This document shows, in pieces, positions 60,417 to 64,000 of a stretch of 64,000 nucleotides of DNA. Both the position numbers and the translations under genes were made by a program. The stretch's first letter is position 1. Every line of letters begins with the position of its first letter. This DNA comes from Aphelidium insulamus (taxonomy: Eukaryota > Aphelidiomycota > Aphelidea > Aphelidiaceae), in contig JAZDSV010000056.1 of assembly GCA_036784855.1 (NCBI GenBank), positions 1-64,000 on the forward strand, written 5' to 3'. Below the pieces are notes generated by a model that saw nothing but the letters and a program-made list of their open reading frames with translations, had not been told where the DNA came from and ran no database searches.

Positions 60417-63400
60417 CTACTGCTCGTTGAAAAAAGTATTTCTGCCGAGATAGTCGGCAATAACGGCAAACCCGTCGTCCGTACCATCAAGCTGCATGGT
60501 GCGTCAGGAATTATCTACACGCACATTCCCACCACATTACCTGTCGAAAAAACTGGTCGTGATCATTCGCGCTGGCTTGCTGGCTCTTCATTATCTCAAT
60601 GACAAGCCGCTGCTCGGGCGCACACTTTGGGCACTCCTTATCGTCATCACCGAGGCATCTACAAATTGAGAACACGCTAGTGTCACCAAACACTCTCTCA
60701 CCTAAGGTGATAGGAATGCTTGCACAAGAAATGCACGGCAGGCAAGTCGAGCGATACAGAGCACGCGGTACATTTGGTGACCTGGAATACCTGGGCATTG
60801 TGCGTCAAGTCGTAGATCTCCTGCTTCAGCTGCTCTGTCTCTTCACGGTACGAGGCAATAAGTTTTTCATCCTGGTCGATTTCGGCCGCACTTTCCAGCG
60901 TGCTTCGCAATATAAAGTCATGTACCACGGAGAGTGGCACCACGGAATTTTTCGCCAGAGTCTCGATTATCTTTATCGGCGACATCAGTTTCTTCTCGTT
61001 AAGTACGCGAATGCACTCGGCCAGCTCGCGTTCACACTCGGTGTAGTGGTCGGCAAAGTACTCGAGAGCCATATTCCACATGTCCAAGTCACGTTGTCCG
61101 AAACGCTTGCACGATGAAATCACACCCTTGTAATCCCGATTTTCCATGTAGTGTTTGAGCAGACTCTTGAACAGTCGCATCTTCTCGTACATGAACAATT
61201 TGCCGGGCCGATTATTGTGAAATTTGCACAGCACCAATGCGTGATCATCGTCGTACTTTGCATCAGGATTGTGAAATAGCTTCATGGCCTTATCGGAGTA
61301 CTCTTGGCTCTCGGTACCGGTAGTGGATGCAGCGGTGGAAAGGTACAGCTCCAGCAGAGTGTTCCACACGGTTGTGCTATCCACAGCAACGCCTTGCTCG
61401 ATGAGACGCTCAAGGAAAATAATCAACCACAGCGGCTCGTTGACAAATATTTGGATGAAATCCTCCGGCCGACTCCGTCGCCCTCCTGGAGAAGCGGGTA
61501 TGCTGGAGTCAAGGTGGCGATTTGAGGGCGGTGAAGATGTAGGAGTGACCGGGTGCACACCATTACAGAGACCGATGAGAAATTCGGTAGTCTCCTCGGG
61601 AAGATTCGTCACCAAGCTTTTCCCATACTTTCTAAGCGTGCTCTCGGCGTCATACATGCCCAACTTGGAAATGTAGCTGATGGCCTCCTGGTAGTTCTTC
61701 AAGTCCTCCAGCTGGATGCGGATGAACGCCTCGTGCTCATTGAATTTTCTGGCCATGAAAACAGCATGTTCAAAGAAACCAGATGAACGACAAACATTTA
61801 TCGCTGTTTGAACGTCAAAAAATACTTGCTGATCCGTCTTCGAGCATTAATTAAGAAAACACGCCAGTACCCTCACTCACCTTGATGAACTCGTCCAATT
61901 TCTTGACATCACGCAACTTTGTGTAACAATTCAGTAGTAAGGTCGTGTGATCCTGCGTGGCCAGTCCCTCTTCGTGCAGCGCTTGAAGGTACGAAGTCAA
62001 GCTGTGTATTCGCTGAGCATCGAGGAACTATGCAACAAACATAGTGAGTACTATGCAATAAGGAATGCAATGTATCCCACTTTGCGAATGACATATGACG
62101 GCTCCAGTTTACCAATAGTATGGCGATACTGCTGCATGGCGGCTTCGTAGTCGCCTTTGCTGTCCAAAGTCAGACATGTAAATATTCATATGCATATTCA
62201 AGTCCGCGTACCTGTACAAGTGATCACCGTACCGCTTGAGAATGTCTGTGATTTCGTCTGGATCATTGTTTTGCAGCGTGGACAGACTGATGGCGAGCGG
62301 GTACAGATTCTTCTTGAATAGAATGTCCAGCTTGGTTGCCGCATCCTTTTCATGCAAGGTGAATATGCGTTTGTTCTGCGTGAACAGGTGCAGCAATCCC
62401 CATTCACGTTCCACGAACAACACATCGCCCACAATCGACTCGGAGTACGCGATGAACTTATTTTTCAAATCGTAAATCGTCACCGTACGACTGTCACGGT
62501 TCTTCTTGTCCTCGCCAAGGATGATTGCATAGTTTCTGTGCCAGCGAATGCCATGCTTTTCTCCGTCGAGCACAAAACAAGCGCCACGCCCCTCCGGACC
62601 GTAGAGATAGACTGCCTCTGGCCGCGCAACCACCAGATCGTGCCGGTCGGTCCAGGTGACACAGTCGGGCCGAGCGCCAAGATTGTCCGTAAACTCGCGC
62701 ACCTCTTTGCCACCGCTTCCCCCAGTCCACCTGTACATGAAGGTGCTGGCCTCGGTGACTCCATAGAGCATTGTGTACGGCAGATCGTTGGGCGACTCGC
62801 GAAACTTTAAGCACACCACCCGACCAGCATCACGCTGCTCCTCGTTGAGTATGCGCTGCTTGGTGAACCTGTCACGGGTGATGTCGCCCTGCACGTGGTT
62901 CATCAGTGTGTCAGCGCTATAAATCTACTGTCACGACAACAGCCCCACCTTGATGAGTATGATTACACCGTTGGAGAGACCAATTGCCACGTGAGACAGG
63001 TTCTCCATTGCAGCCAGCGCCGTCACCGGGAACGCTTCGCCGGCATACTGAATGCGGATAGTGCGCAGACAGGTGGGCACTTTGCCGCCGCCACCACCAC
63101 CACTACGACTCTCCAACTTGTCCATGTTCCACGCCTTTAGCATTGGCATGGCAGACGGCACCGTCTCATCCGTGCCGACAGACAGCAAGACATTTGGCTG
63201 CAGCAGTTGGTGCAGATGTGTCACGGTGCCTTGGTAGGCGGGAAAGGCCAGCACGACGTTGAAGTCACGATCTATCTTGTGCACCCGCCCGCCGGAATCC
63301 CCAGCCAGTATGTGTCCCCGTCCGTGAGTAGTGCAGACCACGTCCAGTGTCTGCGTAGCCGCGGTGGTTAATCGCCGATATGTATGGATATGTAAGGGGC

Positions 63401-63582
63401 ACAGCGCATCCAACACGCTCGCTCACCTGGTAGAGCCGAGGAAAGTAGGGCCGCGACGGATCCTCGGCAGGAGATGTAGGACCACCAACACCTTCATTAG
63501 CACCGCCAGCGCTTTGCCGCGCGTCCACCGGCAGCTGCTTGCTGGTGAAGAAGTGAAAGTTGCGCCATTGTATCAGCGACAT
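60417..63582 (-). CDS. VPS11: VPS11 HOPS/CORVET core subunit (RING-H2)
   Basis: The shared scaffold of HOPS and CORVET tethering complexes on endosomes and vacuole. The start at 63582 gives MSLIQWRNFHFFTSKQLPVD, the family opening QWR.F.FF. The propeller has TTHGRGHILAGDSGGRVHKI, IQYAGEAFPVTALAAMENLS and HVAIGLSNGVIILIK. The solenoid follows with AEAVYLYGPEGRGACFVLDG-like and LFTQNKRIFTLHEKDAATKL. The clathrin-repeat part has SYISKLGMYDAESTLRKYGK, PEDFIQIFVNEPLWLIIFLE, KLFMYEKMRLFKSLLKHYME and DMWNMALEYFADHYTECERE. The RING reads KCTACSVSLDLPAVHFLCKH, SYHLRC and CPKCAPEQR. It ends ADYLGRNTFFNEQ. Seven or so exons, about 930 residues. A retroelement fragment starts within about 20 bp of the start codon. 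Confidence 0.94.
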
Positions 63583-63599
63583 GCGGTAATTGTGCTTTC

Positions 63600-64000
63600 T
63601 AATCAAAGACAGTGGGGCCGACACAACTTTCTGCGAAATGCGCTACATGACATGGCATCAAAGGCTGGACTGGCACCACAGAAAGAACCAGAAAACCTGA
63701 TACCCGGTACAAATTTACGACCTGCCGATGTATATATTCCACAGTGGGCGGGACGCCAGGGCCTGTGCATTGATGTCACTGTTGCCAACACATTCAGCCA
63801 CCCCGACATCATAGCGCAAAAGGAGCTGCCAAAACACAGAAATATCTGCAAGACTGCCGGCGCGAGGGTCTCCTGTTCTCACCATTTGTGGTCACCAACA
63901 CTGGCATCTTCAGTCGGCGGGCTCTACAGATTGTGCGAACTATTGCTGTGGGGATTGCACAGCGCTACGGCATGAAGGGAATGTCTTGCTATACACCGGG
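63600..64000 (+). mobile_element. 3' fragment of a reverse-transcriptase-type retroelement, cut by window edge
   Basis: The translated plus strand reads RQWGRHNFLRNALHDMASKA, AGLAPQKEPENLIPGTNLRP and RPADVYIPQWAGRQG, then LCIDVTVANTF. This RHN.LRN...AGL.P..E...L.PG...RPADVYI..W......DVTV pattern is what I know from the C-terminal part of polyproteins of reverse-transcriptase-bearing elements found in many animal and protist genomes. PADV...DVTV spacing is compatible with a restriction-like endonuclease fold (inference). One base seems missing near 63838-63842: the downstream match (LQDCRREGLLFSPFVVTNTG, RRALQIVRTIAVGIAQRYGM) is in another frame. No RT core is in the window. It looks 5'-truncated and inactive. 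Confidence 0.65.

Overview
This is 64 kb of a compact, intron-bearing eukaryotic nuclear genome. I can support 29 protein-coding genes, one hAT transposon with exact ends, and one retroelement fragment cut by the right edge. Spacing is tight (often 45-250 bp) and most introns are 35-75 nt GT-AG introns, so nearly every gene is split across frames. Gene assignments come from reading spliced exons by eye against known family motifs. I had no alignments or databases.

Organism: the mix points to a flagellated, early-diverging lineage on the fungal side of the opisthokonts (a chytrid-like, blastocladioid, Olpidium-like or aphelid-like zoosporic organism). Fungal-side evidence is an SKT5/Chs4-type Sel1-repeat protein ending in a CaaX box, plus an NCS1 permease and a creC/WDR20-type WD protein. 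Evidence for a cilium and centriole is SPEF1 and C2CD3. This placement is an inference, not a proven identity.

Layout: 0.6-5.6 kb TmcB-like PAS membrane protein; 5.7-8.0 PDI; 8.1-9.6 QTRT2; 9.8-11.6 NOP2; 11.8-13.3 SPEF1; 13.3-16.9 beta-COP; 17.6-18.1 TMEM18; 18.2-20.4 SLC45-type sugar transporter; 21.0-23.2 WDR20/creC; 23.6-24.4 BET1; 24.9-27.1 two tandem trypsin-fold genes (the second lacks the whole catalytic triad); 27.3-31.7 C2CD3; 32.2-33.4 EAF6 and 33.5-34.5 CHMP1 (divergent); 34.6-36.2 SKT5-like; 36.5-37.5 KTI12; 37.7-38.7 divergent H2A/H2B; 38.9-40.1 adenosine kinase; 40.2-42.1 NCS1 permease; 42.8-44.4 unknown PH-like protein; 44.5-46.5 mitochondrial ClpX; 46.7-50.1 VPS3/TGFBRAP1; 50.3-51.5 hAT element; 52.0-54.1 dihydrolipoyl dehydrogenase; 54.2-56.5 Ima1/Samp1-type protein; 56.5-57.6 prohibitin-2; 57.8-60.4 DBP4/DDX10; 60.4-63.6 VPS11; 63.6-64.0 retroelement 3' fragment.

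Most genes are housekeeping. Themes are vesicle traffic and endosomes (beta-COP, BET1, CHMP1, VPS3, VPS11), ribosome and tRNA biology (NOP2, DBP4, KTI12, QTRT2), mitochondria (ClpX, DLD, PHB2), cilium (SPEF1, C2CD3) and chromatin (H2A, H2B, EAF6). I see no operon-like functional unit apart from the H2A/H2B pair.

Most notable observations: (1) both histone genes end in a 16-nt 6-bp-stem/4-nt-loop hairpin of the metazoan replication-dependent histone type; (2) the H2A/H2B promoter is a 48-bp near-perfect inverted repeat with mirrored TATA and CCAAT boxes; (3) a tandem trypsin paralog has H57Q, D102N and S195E; (4) a 1,132-bp hAT element has an 8-bp target duplication fitting the hAT consensus; (5) a retroelement tail lies about 20 bp from the VPS11 start codon.
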